DNA of 64,000 nucleotides from an uncultured Bacillota bacterium (GTDB lineage: Bacteria > Bacillota > Clostridia > Peptostreptococcales > Anaerovoracaceae), in contig CAKMKG010000034.1 in NCBI GenBank assembly GCA_927441425.1, positions 1-64,000 on the forward strand, given 5' to 3'. Below, in pieces: positions 51,615 through 60,944 of the stretch. The position numbers and the translations under genes are program-made. Positions within the stretch are counted from its first letter, which is position 1, and each line of letters opens with the position of its first letter. The notes under the pieces were generated by a model. The model was not told where the DNA came from and did not search any database. It saw only the letters and a program-made list of their open reading frames with translations.

Positions 51615-54374
51615 ATGTTTGAACAAACGATAAAACCGATGCTAAATAAAATTTTATATACATTGACAGGAAAGTGGGCAGATATTCGGATCGAATATGG
51701 CATTCTGGCATTAGCGGCTTCCGTTGCGGTTCCTTTGAAGCTTTTGTTCTTCTATCACCTCATCGGTGTAGCATCAAATTTCTTTTTTGTCTGGCTTATC
51801 ACCTGTATATTAACCTATATTTTATTTGCATCCTTTCGTAATAAATGGATTCCGGCTGTCATTTTTCTGCTGCTTTCCATTCTTATGTTTTGTGATGTTA
51901 CATACAGCAGCTTTTTCAACCGGTATTTATCGGTCAACATGCTTGGCGCAGCTGGATTTCTGGGAGATATCCTTGAAAGCATAAAAGAAGTCCTGAAACC
52001 ATGGTTCTTCCTGATTCTGGCAGATGCAGTACTGATACTTGCTGCATTAACGGTGAGGCAAAACAAGCTACGGAAAGGAACGGATAAAACCGATCCTCCG
52101 GGGATTAACGAGAATGTGGAAACCGAGGAAGTGCCGGATCCATGGATCGAGGAGCTGACGGAAACAGAAGCAGAAATAGAAATAGATGCAGAAGCAGCAT
52201 CAGTAGCAGGAATTGGCTTAACCGGTGCAAATAGAGCTGACAGAAAAGCCCGCAGGAAAAGGAAAAAAAAATTCCTGGAGTGGGTATCGGATCATAAAAA
52301 GCCTGTAACTGCATTATTGATCATCTCACTATTGGTCTTCAATTTCTCTGGTAGTTTTATGATTACATCCTTATCCAATCAGGAGATTTACAGCTATCAC
52401 ATCAAAGATATTTTGATGAAGCTCACCGGAAATAAAATGGACAATACGGGTTCCGAGGTCATGTATTCTATAACAGACAGCTATGAAACGGAGAAAAACG
52501 GTCCCCTCTTCGGCGTGGCAAAGGGCCGGAATCTCATTGTGATTCAGATCGAGTCCATGCAAAATTTTGTCATCAACAAGACCTATCATGGACAGGAAAT
52601 CACACCGAATCTAAACCAGATGATCAAGGGAGATACGGTATATTTTGATCAGTATTATCAGCAAGTGGGGAGCGGTAATACCTCCGATGCAGAATTTGCA
52701 ACAAACAATTCTATTTATGGAAGCCTGTCAAGCTATACCTATAAATTATTTGAAGATAACTACTTCAGAGGACTGCCGATTCTCCTGAAAGAGCAGGGCT
52801 ATGAAACCGCAGTGTTTCACGCCCACGAAGACCGGAGCTTTTGGAATAGGGAAAGGGCGTATCAAAGTCTTGGATTTGACACCTTCTATGGCGGTATTGG
52901 CGGTGTCGACAAGGGTCAGTACGATATGACGGAATGGATGGGATGGGGCTTAACGGATACGGAATTCTTCCAGCAGTCGATGCCGTATCTGAAGGAGATG
53001 ACCCAGCCGTTCTACAGCTTTATTATAACCTTATCACACCATCATCCCTATCTCATGCTGGATAAATATCGATTTATCGATCTTCTACCAGAAGACGAGG
53101 GAACCATATTCGGCAATTATCTCAACAGTGCCGCATATACGGACTATGCCATCGGGCAGCTGATTCAGCAGCTCAAGGATGAGGGGCTCTACGACAATTC
53201 GATTATCGCCCTGTATGGTGACCACTTAGGCCTTACCAAAACAGACGAAGAAATAAAAGAATCCGTTTCAAACTTTCTGGGCAAAGAATACGATTATGAT
53301 ACAATGATGAATATCCCGTTGATCATAACGGTACCGGGAGCGGATCGCGCGGTGAATCAAACCGTAAGCATTTCCGGCGGGCAGCTTGACTTTTTGCCAA
53401 CCATTGCATATCTGATGGGCTTTGAATCGCTGGATACGGTTTACCTCGGACACAATCTACTCACGATAGATGCTGGGTTTGTGGCAGAGCAGACCTATAT
53501 GACGAAAGGTTCCTTTTTTCAGGATGATATCGTATATGAAATGTCTCGGGATGGTGTCTTTGAAAATGGCAGGGCGTGGAATCAAAGGACTGGAGAAAAG
53601 ATTCCCATTCAGGATTGCTACGAGGGATACATGAAATCCATGGGTATTATCAATACCTCCGAATATATATTAAAAAATGATGTACTCCGGAAAATTTATG
53701 AGGAGAATCTGGATACAGTAAGCGCTTTTTCCAATACCGCAGCTACAGCAATGCAATATCCAAATGAAATTGCAGTCGCCGGGGCGCCGGACATGAATCT
53801 CATCGGTACAAATTCTCTTGAGGCATTGAATGCTACTTACGATGCAGGATATCGGAATATCGAAATCAACATTTGCTGGACGGAGGATAAGGAAGCAATT
53901 CTCTTAAGCTCCTGGAAGGAGCTCAGTAAATACTTCGATACATATAAAAGCCAGGAAATTACCATGGACGCATTCCATAACCTGAATATGAAAAACGATC
54001 TGACCTCTATGGATTTTCTTGACCTCATCGCATGGATCAAGGCACATCCCGATGTGAAGATTTATGCACAGGCGGAGCGGAGTCAGGACTACTTCATGAG
54101 ATGCATGGAAAGCTATGCCGGCAGCATGATGGACCAGTTTGTTGCCGTGGTCCCGGGTATGGTGGAATATTCAGGCTTGTATCCGTCCATTTTAAATGTT
54201 GACGTCGGCGGGAACACCGTTGATCAGCTTCTCGAATTTATTGAACTTAACAATGTTACTGCGGTCTCTTTGTCCAAGGAGGCTGCGGCCGGATCTTATA
54301 AAAAAATATTGGACGCAGATTGTGTCAGTTATGTAAGAGATGGTGAAAGTGGGCTCATTACCAAAAGAAATTAA
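51615..54374 (+). CDS. Lipoteichoic acid synthase family protein with degenerate GDPD-like tail
   Basis: A 919-residue polytopic enzyme. About four N-terminal membrane helices, then an acidic cytosolic insert rich in Glu and Ala (about residues 160-215), then another helix. The external sulfatase-fold domain has VIQIESMQ (metal Glu), GSGNTSDAEF with nucleophile Thr356, FWNRERAYQ, LSHHHPY and LYGDHLGLTK. It transfers glycerol phosphate from phosphatidylglycerol to a growing chain. From about residue 700 the tail (NSLEALNATYDAGYRNIEINICWTEDKEAILL) follows the glycerophosphodiesterase pattern but lacks the catalytic His residues. A truncated paralogue overlaps its end. Confidence 0.85.
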   Translation: MFEQTIKPMLNKILYTLTGKWADIRIEYGILALAASVAVPLKLLFFYHLIGVASNFFFVWLITCILTYILFASFRNKWIPAVIFLLLSILMFCDVTYSSFFNRYLSVNMLGAAGFLGDILESIKEVLKPWFFLILADAVLILAALTVRQNKLRKGTDKTDPPGINENVETEEVPDPWIEELTETEAEIEIDAEAASVAGIGLTGANRADRKARRKRKKKFLEWVSDHKKPVTALLIISLLVFNFSGSFMITSLSNQEIYSYHIKDILMKLTGNKMDNTGSEVMYSITDSYETEKNGPLFGVAKGRNLIVIQIESMQNFVINKTYHGQEITPNLNQMIKGDTVYFDQYYQQVGSGNTSDAEFATNNSIYGSLSSYTYKLFEDNYFRGLPILLKEQGYETAVFHAHEDRSFWNRERAYQSLGFDTFYGGIGGVDKGQYDMTEWMGWGLTDTEFFQQSMPYLKEMTQPFYSFIITLSHHHPYLMLDKYRFIDLLPEDEGTIFGNYLNSAAYTDYAIGQLIQQLKDEGLYDNSIIALYGDHLGLTKTDEEIKESVSNFLGKEYDYDTMMNIPLIITVPGADRAVNQTVSISGGQLDFLPTIAYLMGFESLDTVYLGHNLLTIDAGFVAEQTYMTKGSFFQDDIVYEMSRDGVFENGRAWNQRTGEKIPIQDCYEGYMKSMGIINTSEYILKNDVLRKIYEENLDTVSAFSNTAATAMQYPNEIAVAGAPDMNLIGTNSLEALNATYDAGYRNIEINICWTEDKEAILLSSWKELSKYFDTYKSQEITMDAFHNLNMKNDLTSMDFLDLIAWIKAHPDVKIYAQAERSQDYFMRCMESYAGSMMDQFVAVVPGMVEYSGLYPSILNVDVGGNTVDQLLEFIELNNVTAVSLSKEAAAGSYKKILDADCVSYVRDGESGLITKRN

Positions 54375-56418
54375 ACAAGGAATCAAAATAGCTGTTATCT
54401 GGATATTCGTTCTTTTACTCGTACTGAATCCATTTAACAGTTCTTTTGTGATGTCTTTAAACAGTCAGGAATTCATAACCTATCATATCAGAGATATCAT
54501 CGAAAATCTGGCAGCCGAAAAAGAATATAATGCACAGGATTATTATCTGGTAACGGGTACCTACGAAGAGCAAAAGAACGGAGACCTGTTCGGTATTGCG
54601 AAAGGCAAAAATCTCATCGTGATTCAAATGGAATCCATACAGAACATGCTGATAGACAAGGTATACAACGGCCGGGAGATTACCCCCAATCTGAACCAGC
54701 TGATCGAAGAACAGGGCTCCATTTACTTCGATAACTTCTATCAGCAGATCGGGAGCGGCAACACCTCCGATGCAGAATTTGCCATTAACAATTCCTTGAT
54801 GGGATCTATAGAAAGCTTTACATATCAACTTTATCAGGAAAACTATCTAAAAGGACTGCCATGGATCCTCAAGGAGGAAGGATATCAGACTGCCGTTTTC
54901 CATGGCTATGACAAGACCTTTTGGAACAGGGAGAATATGTATCCGGTTCTCGGCTTCGATACCTATATCAATAATGATCATCTCGTAAATGACCAAATAG
55001 AAGGGATCGGTGGCGGCAATATCGTCGGCATCAGTGATCATGCCTTTTTCCGGCAGTCCGTTACCTATTTGGAGGAAATGGCTGAAAAGTCTGATCCCTT
55101 TTATAGTTTTTTGATCACCTTGTCAAGCCACAATCCGTTTTATCTGCCCGAAGCACTGCAAGGACTGGAGCTCCTGCCTCAGGACAAGGACAACATCGTA
55201 GGCAATTATCTCAATGCTGTACATTACGCGGATCGGTGCCTGGGCGAGTTTCTGGATACACTGAAAGAGAAGGGGCTGTATCAAGATTCAGTCATCGCAA
55301 TCTACGGCGATCATTTTGGTCTCACAAAATCCGATGAACGAATTGCTGAGAAGGTAACGGATTTTCTTGGACAGGAATATGACTACGACATCATGCTGAA
55401 CATCCCACTGATCATGCATATCCCCGGATACAGCCAGAACAGGGTTGTAAGCATTTCCGGCGGTCAGCTTGACTTCATGCCAACGATCTGTTACTTGATG
55501 GGGATCGAGGAGCTGAATACCCTATATCTCGGGCAAAATTTGCTCACTGCCAATAGCGGCTTCGTTGCCGGACAAACCCACATGCTGAAGGGCTCCTTCA
55601 TCAAGGATGACCTTGTGTTTGAAATCTCAAGAGACGGCGTTTTTGATAATAGCAGAGCGTATCACCGGGTTACCCGGGAAGAGGTTGCGATAACAGGACT
55701 GAAGAAGGATTACCTCAAGGCAAAGAACATCGTAGAGCTTTCCGATTTTTATCTTAGAAATGACATTTTAAAAGCAGCATTGCTGGAAGGTAAAAACATG
55801 GAGCAGATCATCGCGGAACTAAATCCGCAAAAAACCATGCCTTCTGCATTAAAGCTGCTGCAGGTGGGTTCCGTCGTTCCTGCATTTCAGGAGTATGGTA
55901 CGGAGGCTTCTCAGCAGGATGAATTGAGTTTTAACGCTCTCATCCAATGGATGAAAGAGAATAACCGAGAAAAGGCGGCAGTCTCCATGGATAACACACT
56001 CAATGGACTGAAACAGCTTGAGGATCGCTTCAAGGGTTCCTCCGTAAGGCCGGGTCTCATTCGTTCTGTTAGCACGGAGATGAGTGCGGCACTTCAGGAT
56101 CTGAAAGGCAGAATGATTCCGGTGATTCGAACCATGGAGGATTATACCAAGATTGAGTATATGGGATATGGAACGATTCTATTTATGCCGGATTTTTCAC
56201 AGTATACGCGAAAACAGATTGTGGATTTCATCGAGCTGAACCATCCCTGCGCTGTTGCAATACCCGCGGATGAAGCGGCTGCAGAATTTCAGTCATTATT
56301 ATCCGGTGACATCTTTGTCTACGTCTATGACATCTCCGGACCGGTTCAAAAGGCATTCTTGTCCGCCATCGGGGTAGATGGCTTTCTCGAAACTGTTGAT
56401 TTGGAGAGCCTTCAGTAA
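54340..56418 (+). CDS. Second LtaS-family protein, short N-terminus, GDPD-like tail remnant
   Basis: A 692-residue paralogue of the previous gene, overlapping it by 35 nt. It has a single N-terminal membrane helix (IAVIWIFVLLLVLNPF) in place of the multi-helix domain. The catalytic domain keeps every key residue: VIQMESIQ, GSGNTSDAEF (Thr142), FHGYDKTFWNRENMY, LSSHNPF and IYGDHFGLTK. The tail aligns with that of the first protein (QIVDFIELNHPCAVAIP against QLLEFIELNNVTAVSLS), though it is further decayed as a GDPD domain. It arose by tandem duplication. It may modify or prime the polymer rather than elongate it. Confidence 0.82.
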   Translation: MVKVGSLPKEIKQGIKIAVIWIFVLLLVLNPFNSSFVMSLNSQEFITYHIRDIIENLAAEKEYNAQDYYLVTGTYEEQKNGDLFGIAKGKNLIVIQMESIQNMLIDKVYNGREITPNLNQLIEEQGSIYFDNFYQQIGSGNTSDAEFAINNSLMGSIESFTYQLYQENYLKGLPWILKEEGYQTAVFHGYDKTFWNRENMYPVLGFDTYINNDHLVNDQIEGIGGGNIVGISDHAFFRQSVTYLEEMAEKSDPFYSFLITLSSHNPFYLPEALQGLELLPQDKDNIVGNYLNAVHYADRCLGEFLDTLKEKGLYQDSVIAIYGDHFGLTKSDERIAEKVTDFLGQEYDYDIMLNIPLIMHIPGYSQNRVVSISGGQLDFMPTICYLMGIEELNTLYLGQNLLTANSGFVAGQTHMLKGSFIKDDLVFEISRDGVFDNSRAYHRVTREEVAITGLKKDYLKAKNIVELSDFYLRNDILKAALLEGKNMEQIIAELNPQKTMPSALKLLQVGSVVPAFQEYGTEASQQDELSFNALIQWMKENNREKAAVSMDNTLNGLKQLEDRFKGSSVRPGLIRSVSTEMSAALQDLKGRMIPVIRTMEDYTKIEYMGYGTILFMPDFSQYTRKQIVDFIELNHPCAVAIPADEAAAEFQSLLSGDIFVYVYDISGPVQKAFLSAIGVDGFLETVDLESLQ

Positions 56419-57404
56419 AGAAGCCAACTGACGAGACCTCCCACCGAGAAAGCAATGACAAAACTGCCGATCCATATGAGCGTAGCGGTCAAGGCCTTTC
56501 CTTGCTTGAATAAAATCATCTGCGAAGCGAAACAGGGCACAAATAATGTTAGTACGATCAGTGTGATCAGAATTTCCTTTTGTGTGAAGCTACCGTTGGA
56601 TACCATGGAATAGAAACCGGCAGCGCCGAGATCCCTTTTGATTATACTCATGACGAAAAGGTTCGTGGCGTTTTCCGGTATTCTTAAAAATGAAACGGTG
56701 ATGGGGGCACACCATTCCCGCAGCCTCATAAAGCCATTATAATAATCAAGGATTGAAACGGCCATTCCTCCGAAAACAAAGGCAGGTACCGTATCCCTCA
56801 AAAAGCTTACCGCTTCCCCAGCGGTATTTTTTGTAATCTTTTTCAGATCGGGAAAACGGAGAGGCGGAGTCGGTAAAACCGCAGGCTGTAATGTTCCGGG
56901 TAAAAGCAGGTTCAGCAAGCAACCCAGAAGGAGAAAGACGCAGATGATCACAAGGATATAAAGCAGAAAATAGTTCCGATTGAGCAGGAATGCAAAGGAG
57001 AAGATGATTGCAACTTGCGCCGAGCAGGGAACCGCAATGCAAAGAAGTGCAGAAGCAATCAGCCGTTCTCTTTTGGAACCCAATATGGTGGTGGATACCA
57101 AAGCGACGGTCACACAGCCTAAGCCTAAAACAAATGGAACAATGGCATTCCCGTTTAAGCCAAGCAGGTGGAAGGGCTTGTTTAAATACTTCGCGATTCT
57201 GGGGAAAAGATAGGATTCATCCAATAGGTGTTGCAAAAAATAAAATCCTGTAACCAAAGGAAGAAGAAGCGCGAACAAATATGCGGGAGTCATGGTCAAG
57301 ATGCCGTATTGACCGATGAGCAGATTGCCCCAAAAACTGTCCTCGCTGAAAAAAGGTGTTACAATGCCTTTGATTAGGGAAATATAGTAATTTCCAAGCT
57401 CCAT
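56412..57404 (-). CDS. FeoB-like transporter core without the G domain (nucleoside-recognition Gate family)
   Basis: A 330-residue polytopic membrane protein. GLNGNAIVPFVLGLGCVTVALVSTTILGSKRERLIASALLCIAVPCSAQ matches the FeoB pore region, including the Cys that lines it. Two Gate-type repeats are visible. The N-terminal GTPase domain that defines FeoB is absent and is not encoded nearby. It may be a metal or nucleoside transporter. GTG 57407 or ATG 57404 is the start, behind AAAGGAG; the ORF track start at 57494 is too early. The 3' end overlaps the second ltaS-like gene by 7 nt, tail to tail. Confidence 0.75.
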   Translation of the reverse strand: MELGNYYISLIKGIVTPFFSEDSFWGNLLIGQYGILTMTPAYLFALLLPLVTGFYFLQHLLDESYLFPRIAKYLNKPFHLLGLNGNAIVPFVLGLGCVTVALVSTTILGSKRERLIASALLCIAVPCSAQVAIIFSFAFLLNRNYFLLYILVIICVFLLLGCLLNLLLPGTLQPAVLPTPPLRFPDLKKITKNTAGEAVSFLRDTVPAFVFGGMAVSILDYYNGFMRLREWCAPITVSFLRIPENATNLFVMSIIKRDLGAAGFYSMVSNGSFTQKEILITLIVLTLFVPCFASQMILFKQGKALTATLIWIGSFVIAFSVGGLVSWLLY

Positions 57405-57436
57405 CACAGGGGTAGCTCCTTTGCTGGAATTTGCTT

Positions 57437-57480
57437 TTGAAAAATGGGATATTATGATACAATATATGTATCTATCCCAT
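57437..57480. promoter_or_regulatory. rmuC promoter within a 37-nt nested palindrome
   Basis: TTGAAA (57437-57442) and an extended -10 TGATACAAT (57455-57463) precede rmuC. The region 57444-57480 is a nested inverted repeat, ATGGGATA...TATCCCAT enclosing GATAC...GTATC. It lies between the divergent FeoB-like and rmuC genes and is a candidate shared operator. Confidence 0.5.
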
Positions 57481-57559
57481 CGATTAGGTCTCAAAGGATT
57501 CCATCTGGGACGATTTATGAATAAAGTGGAACGATAGAGGGAAGAAAAGAGGGAACGAT

Positions 57560-58891
57560 ATGACGGAAAACATACAAATGATACTACTGATCATCGGTTT
57601 AATGATACTTGCGATATCCTGTTTGGGTCTTGCAATCCTCCTCAACATCCGAAAAAAGGTTGGAGAGGATCAAAGCATGAAGAATTTACAATACATACAG
57701 AACAGCTTTACCAGTCTTGGAGATCTCCTTACGGGTAATCAGAGGCAGACCACAGATATTCAGGACAAGCGTCTGCAGGAGTTGAATCTCCAGCTTACCC
57801 AGAGGAACGATACCCTTCAGAAGACGGTGAATGATACACTGACTCAGATCGAAGGACGATTAAAGACCAATGCCGTGGAAAATGAACAAAAGCTGGAGCA
57901 GATCCGCGGAACCATGGAAAAAAGAATTTCCGCGATGCAGGAGGAAAACAGCAAAAAGCTGGAGGAAATGCGTGCGACAGTAGATGAGAAGCTTCAGAAA
58001 ACACTGGAGGATCGAATCAGCAAATCATTCCAGCTTGTCAGTGAACGACTGGAACAGGTGTATAAAGGGTTGGGTGAAATGCAGACTCTGGCTTCCGGTG
58101 TGGGCGACCTCAAAAAAGTGCTTTCCAACGTGAAAACCAGAGGAATCCTGGGCGAAATCCAATTGGGGGCCATATTGGAACAGATGCTTTCTCCGGAGCA
58201 ATACGAAGAAAACATTGCAACGAAAAAGGGAAGCTCAGAGCGGGTTGAATATGCCATCAAGCTGCCCGGAGATGAAGAAGGGGTGGTTTACCTCCCCATC
58301 GATGCGAAATTCCCTGCTGATACCTATACAAAGCTTGTAGATGCCTATGAAAAAGGGAATCCGGAGGAAATCGACCTGGCGGTAAAAATGCTGGAACGAT
58401 CCATTAAAACCTTTGCGAAAAGCATTCACGATAAATATATCGAACCGCCGCAGACAACCGATTTTGGCATTATGTTCCTGCCTTTTGAAGGACTCTATGC
58501 GGAAGTCGTGAGACGCGGTATGGTTGAAACCCTACAGAGAGAGTATAAGATTAATATCGCAGGGCCAACCACCATGGCTGCCTTATTGAACGCCCTTCAA
58601 ATGGGATTTAAAACACTGGCGATCCAAAAACATTCCAGCGAAGTATGGAATGTCCTGGGGGCTGTGAAAACAGAATTTGATAAATTCGGGGATGTCCTTT
58701 CCGCTACCCAGCAGCGAATCAATCAGGCCAATGCGGAACTGGATAAGCTGATCGGAACGAGAACCCGCAAGATACAAAGTAAGCTGAGAAATGTTGTGAG
58801 TCTTTCTGAGCCGATCAGTAAAGAGATTCTTGGAATCGAACTTCAGGATGAGGACGACATAGAAGAGATTGAATTAAGTGAGGAAGAATAA
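57560..58891 (+). CDS. rmuC: RmuC-family DNA recombination protein
   Basis: A 443-residue protein. An N-terminal membrane helix (MILLIIGLMILAISCLGLAILL) is followed by a long coiled coil (about residues 45-165). The RmuC nuclease-like domain has GILGEIQLGAILEQMLSPEQYEEN, LPIDAKFPADTYTKL, FLPFEGLYAEVVRRG and GPTTMAALLNALQMGF. It is thought to limit inversions and rearrangements at repeats. The ribosome site is AGGGAACG. The next gene follows after 3 nt. Confidence 0.92.
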   Translation: MTENIQMILLIIGLMILAISCLGLAILLNIRKKVGEDQSMKNLQYIQNSFTSLGDLLTGNQRQTTDIQDKRLQELNLQLTQRNDTLQKTVNDTLTQIEGRLKTNAVENEQKLEQIRGTMEKRISAMQEENSKKLEEMRATVDEKLQKTLEDRISKSFQLVSERLEQVYKGLGEMQTLASGVGDLKKVLSNVKTRGILGEIQLGAILEQMLSPEQYEENIATKKGSSERVEYAIKLPGDEEGVVYLPIDAKFPADTYTKLVDAYEKGNPEEIDLAVKMLERSIKTFAKSIHDKYIEPPQTTDFGIMFLPFEGLYAEVVRRGMVETLQREYKINIAGPTTMAALLNALQMGFKTLAIQKHSSEVWNVLGAVKTEFDKFGDVLSATQQRINQANAELDKLIGTRTRKIQSKLRNVVSLSEPISKEILGIELQDEDDIEEIELSEEE

Positions 58892-58894
58892 TAA

Positions 58895-59617
58895 ATGAGC
58901 ATATACGCTATAGCTGACCTGCATCTTTCCTTTTCTGCTGACAAGCCGATGGATATTTACGGAGGAGAGTGGGTCAATCATACAGAAAAGGTGAAGAAAA
59001 ACTGGGAAGCTATGATTTTAGAGAAGGATACTGTGATCATCCCCGGCGATACTTCCTGGGCGCTGCGTTTTGAAGATGCTCTTGTTGATCTGAAGTGGAT
59101 CAGCGAATTGCCAGGAAAGAAAGTTTTCATAAAAGGGAACCATGATCTCTGGTGGAATTCTGTGAATAGGTTGAACGCATTGTTTGAAAATATGTTTTTC
59201 CTGCAAAACAGCTTTTATGAGGCGGAAGGGTATGCAATCTGCGGCTCAAGAGGCTGGATCTGTCCGGGAGATGACGATTTCACCGGACATGACGACAAGA
59301 TATACAAACGGGAGCTTGGAAGATTGCGGTTGTCTCTAGAGGCCGCCGCCCAAGCGGGATATGGAAAGAAAGCCGTTAGGAGCGATGAAAGCCGCGGTAA
59401 TATTTTGGGTGTGCTTCATTTTCCTGCGGCCAGCGAAAATATAAGGCGTTCGGGCTTCACCGAAATTTTTGAGGAATACGGTGCAGAAAAAGTGGTATAC
59501 GGACATTTACATGGAAAAGATGCATATGGCAACGGGTTAAGGGGTATCAAGAATAAAATAGAATACATTCTGACTTCAGTGGATTATATCAAATGTATGC
59601 CATTGAAAATCGTTTAA
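58895..59617 (+). CDS. Calcineurin-like metallophosphoesterase
   Basis: A 240-residue phosphoesterase. Metal-binding blocks are ADLHLSF (Asp-x-His), IPGDTSWALRFEDALVDLKWI (GD), IKGNHDLWWNSVNR (GNHD) and VVYGHLHGKDA (GHxH). YgjK/YmdB-type single-domain members act on phosphodiesters or nucleotides; the substrate is not clear here. Possibly co-transcribed with rmuC and deoB. Confidence 0.88.
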   Translation: MSIYAIADLHLSFSADKPMDIYGGEWVNHTEKVKKNWEAMILEKDTVIIPGDTSWALRFEDALVDLKWISELPGKKVFIKGNHDLWWNSVNRLNALFENMFFLQNSFYEAEGYAICGSRGWICPGDDDFTGHDDKIYKRELGRLRLSLEAAAQAGYGKKAVRSDESRGNILGVLHFPAASENIRRSGFTEIFEEYGAEKVVYGHLHGKDAYGNGLRGIKNKIEYILTSVDYIKCMPLKIV

Positions 59618-59627
59618 CCAGTGCAGA

Positions 59628-59642
59628 AGCGGCGAAGCCGCT
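59628..59642 (+). other. Short hairpin before deoB
   Basis: AGCGGC-gaa-GCCGCT is a perfect 6-bp stem ending 3 nt before the AGGGGGA ribosome site of deoB. It may set mRNA stability or translation. Confidence 0.35.
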
Positions 59643-59657
59643 AAGGGGGATAAAACT

Positions 59658-60824
59658 ATGAAAAGAGCTATATTGATCGTTTTAGACAGCTTAGGGATTG
59701 GAGCATTGCCGGACGCAGCGAAATACGGAGATGACGGAGCCCATACCCTGGATCATATCGCGGCTGCCATGCCGGAATTCAAAATACCCAATTTAGTAAA
59801 GCTGGGATTGGGGAGGATCGACGGCGTAACTAGGATCGAGAAGGAAACCAATCCCATCGGAGCCTTCGGCAGACTGTCTGAATTGTCAACAGGAAAAGAT
59901 ACCATTACAGGACACTGGGAAATTGCGGGATTATATACGGAGGTCCCCTTTAAAACATTTCCTGTATTTCCTGATGAATTCATGAAGGCCTATGAGCAGG
60001 CCATCGGAATGGAAACACTGGGAAATTATGCTGCATCGGGTACAGAAATTATTGAAACACTTGGCCCTGACCATGAGAAAACAGGGAAACCAATCATCTA
60101 TACCTCAGCAGACAGCGTATTCCAGATCGCAGCCAATACCGCTGTGATTCCATTGGAAAAGCTGTATCATCTCTGTGAAGTGGCAAGAGAGATGCTGGTC
60201 GGTGACATGCAGGTGGGAAGAGTCATTGCAAGACCGTATGTTTTGGAAAATGGGAAGCGGACAAGAACCTCCGATCGGAAGGATTATGCCGTGTCTCCAA
60301 GCGGTAAGACGATTCTCGACCAGATAAAGGATGCAGGTAAGACCGTCTATGCCATCGGAAAAATCAGTGACATTTTCAACGGGCAAGGCGTTAATATCTC
60401 CGTGCATACGGAAAGCAATCTGGACGGGATCGAGAAGACCATCGAAGCGATGCATGGGGATTTTGAAGGATTTCTGTTTACCAATCTGGTGGATTTTGAT
60501 TCAAAATATGGACACCGGCGGGAACCGGTAGGGTATGGAAAGGCAATTGAAGAATTTGACGAAAAACTTCCGGAAATTATGACTGCCATGAAGCAGGATG
60601 ACATTCTCATCCTATGTGCAGATCATGGCAATGACCCGGTACATACCGGCTGGGACCATACCCGGGAGCATGTGCCTGTCCTACTTTACGGAAAAGGGGT
60701 TAAGCCGGGCGTTGATCTGGGAACGCGCAAGAGCTTTGCAGATATCAGTGCAACCATTGCCGAGTATCTAACGGTACCAAAGTCGGAAATCGGGGAGAGC
60801 TTCTTGAAGGAGATACTGAAATAA
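59658..60824 (+). CDS. deoB: Phosphopentomutase
   Basis: A 388-residue alkaline-phosphatase-superfamily enzyme that interconverts ribose (or deoxyribose) 1- and 5-phosphates. VLDSLGIGALPDAAKYGDDGAHTLDHI, GKDTITGHWEIAG (with the phosphorylated Thr), GKISDIFNGQG, DFDSKYGHRR and ADHGNDPVHTGWDHTREHVPVL are all conserved. It works with the nucleoside phosphorylase encoded next in nucleoside salvage. Confidence 0.96.
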   Translation: MKRAILIVLDSLGIGALPDAAKYGDDGAHTLDHIAAAMPEFKIPNLVKLGLGRIDGVTRIEKETNPIGAFGRLSELSTGKDTITGHWEIAGLYTEVPFKTFPVFPDEFMKAYEQAIGMETLGNYAASGTEIIETLGPDHEKTGKPIIYTSADSVFQIAANTAVIPLEKLYHLCEVAREMLVGDMQVGRVIARPYVLENGKRTRTSDRKDYAVSPSGKTILDQIKDAGKTVYAIGKISDIFNGQGVNISVHTESNLDGIEKTIEAMHGDFEGFLFTNLVDFDSKYGHRREPVGYGKAIEEFDEKLPEIMTAMKQDDILILCADHGNDPVHTGWDHTREHVPVLLYGKGVKPGVDLGTRKSFADISATIAEYLTVPKSEIGESFLKEILK

Positions 60825-60906
60825 GTATTTGCACGAAAACCGCCGCCTTTATGATGCTACGCATCCAAGTCGGTTACAGGTTTCACGGTTTTCTAAGTAA
60901 ATACTT
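60823..60906 (+). other. Nested-stem structure between deoB and pdp
   Basis: Starting within the deoB stop, AAGTATTT pairs with AAATACTT and GAAAACCG with CGGTTTTC, both perfect 8-bp stems. Inside lie CCG/CGG and the hairpin GATGC-tac-GCATC. No U-run follows, so it is not a simple terminator. It may be a leader RNA controlling pdp, or a processing site. I see no match to a known riboswitch class. Confidence 0.5.
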
Positions 60907-60944
60907 CTTTCAGTTAGATAATCAACAAAGAGGAGATGTGAGAT

